Source: DASYSA01 sp036003885
GTDB taxonomy: Bacteria; Acidobacteriota; Blastocatellia; UBA7656
Direction: 5' to 3'
DNA length: 14,373 nucleotides
Assembly: GCA_036003885.1 (NCBI GenBank)
Contig: DASYSA010000713.1
Coordinates: 1 to 14,373, forward strand
The notes beneath the pieces were generated by a model, which saw only the letters and a list, made by a program, of their open reading frames with translations, was not told where the DNA came from and searched no databases. This document shows, in pieces, positions 14,211-14,373 of the stretch. Position 1 is the first letter of the stretch. The number at the start of each line of letters is the position of its first letter. A program made the position numbers and the translations under genes.

Positions 14211-14373
14211 ACCTGTACTTCACACCCTTTATGTCGGACTGACGGAGATACCTCATTAGGCCTCCTATCAGCCCCTTCGTCGCCACTGCAAGTCCCTTCC
14301 GCGCTGCAAACTGATCGTCCGTGATATATGACTGGTCCAGCGCAACATAGAGCTGAGCCTCTACTTCGGCGAC
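14209..14373 (-). CDS. Four-helix bundle protein (IVP-like), C-terminal part
   Basis: Only the last 54 codons and the TAA are in the window; the start is beyond the right edge. The visible part has the helix pattern EVEAQLYVALDQSYI, a short turn with Asp-Asp, then KGLIGGLMRYLR, which resembles the C-terminal half of the four-helix bundle family (the proteins also found in 23S rRNA intervening sequences). Free-standing copies are common in many phyla and have no agreed function; nucleic-acid binding has been proposed. No rRNA gene is visible here. Its stop codon overlaps element E. Confidence 0.7.
   Translation of the reverse strand, partial: VAEVEAQLYVALDQSYITDDQFAARKGLAVATKGLIGGLMRYLRQSDIKGVKYR

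Noticed and set aside
14209..14373. 23S rRNA intervening sequence, suggested by the four-helix bundle gene
   Set aside because: No rRNA sequence is visible in the adjoining window; free-standing copies of this family are common.

Overview
The window comes from a GC-rich soil-type bacterium. The gene mix fits an acidobacterium-like lineage (my inference, no marker gene present): paired periplasmic M16 peptidases, DUF3857/transglutaminase proteins, a membrane-bound spermidine-synthase-like enzyme, GTG and TTG starts, and intergenic space packed with 7-bp repeats. All thirteen recognised genes lie on the minus strand, so transcription runs from high to low coordinates. No rRNA, tRNA, insertion sequence or CRISPR array was seen, and no stretch over 300 bases lacks a gene.

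In transcription order: (1) the 3' end of a four-helix-bundle protein gene (14209-14373); (2) a tight block of a 59-aa membrane miniprotein, a DUF350 membrane protein and a zinc-ribbon/membrane/HExxH protein, joined stop-to-start with no spacer (14112 to 12829); (3) a seven-helix membrane protein with a C-terminal spermidine-synthase domain (12713-11208); (4) a coupled block of a secreted protein with three ~57-aa repeats, a signal-bearing FAD oxidoreductase and a histidine-bearing multi-helix membrane protein, linked by TTGA and GTGA overlaps (11058 to 7653); (5) a DUF1648/DUF5808 membrane protein (7508-6816); (6) an M16 peptidase pair, one with the zinc site and one without (6637 to 3787); (7) two DUF3857 proteins, the first with a ruined transglutaminase site and the second with an intact Cys-His-Asp triad (3599 to 1, cut by the window edge).

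Blocks 2 to 4 look like one functional set: DUF350, TM-spermidine synthase and an FAD oxidoreductase suggest making and oxidising a polyamine-like compound at the cell envelope, with a membrane metalloprotease and several unknown membrane partners. Blocks 6 and 7 are envelope proteolysis and peptide-bond chemistry.

The most striking structural feature is in the DNA between blocks. Five of the six block boundaries hold an inverted pair of 7-bp repeat arrays (GCGTTTT-like in one arm, AAAACGC-like in the other) able to fold into a long hairpin. The element starts at or within about 10 bp of the upstream stop codon and in three cases reaches within about 15 bp of, or into, the next start codon. 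The sixth boundary instead holds a small hairpin and a good sigma70-type promoter. A second, unrelated 7-bp tandem repeat, (GAATTTC)x5, lies just inside the start of the FAD oxidoreductase gene.
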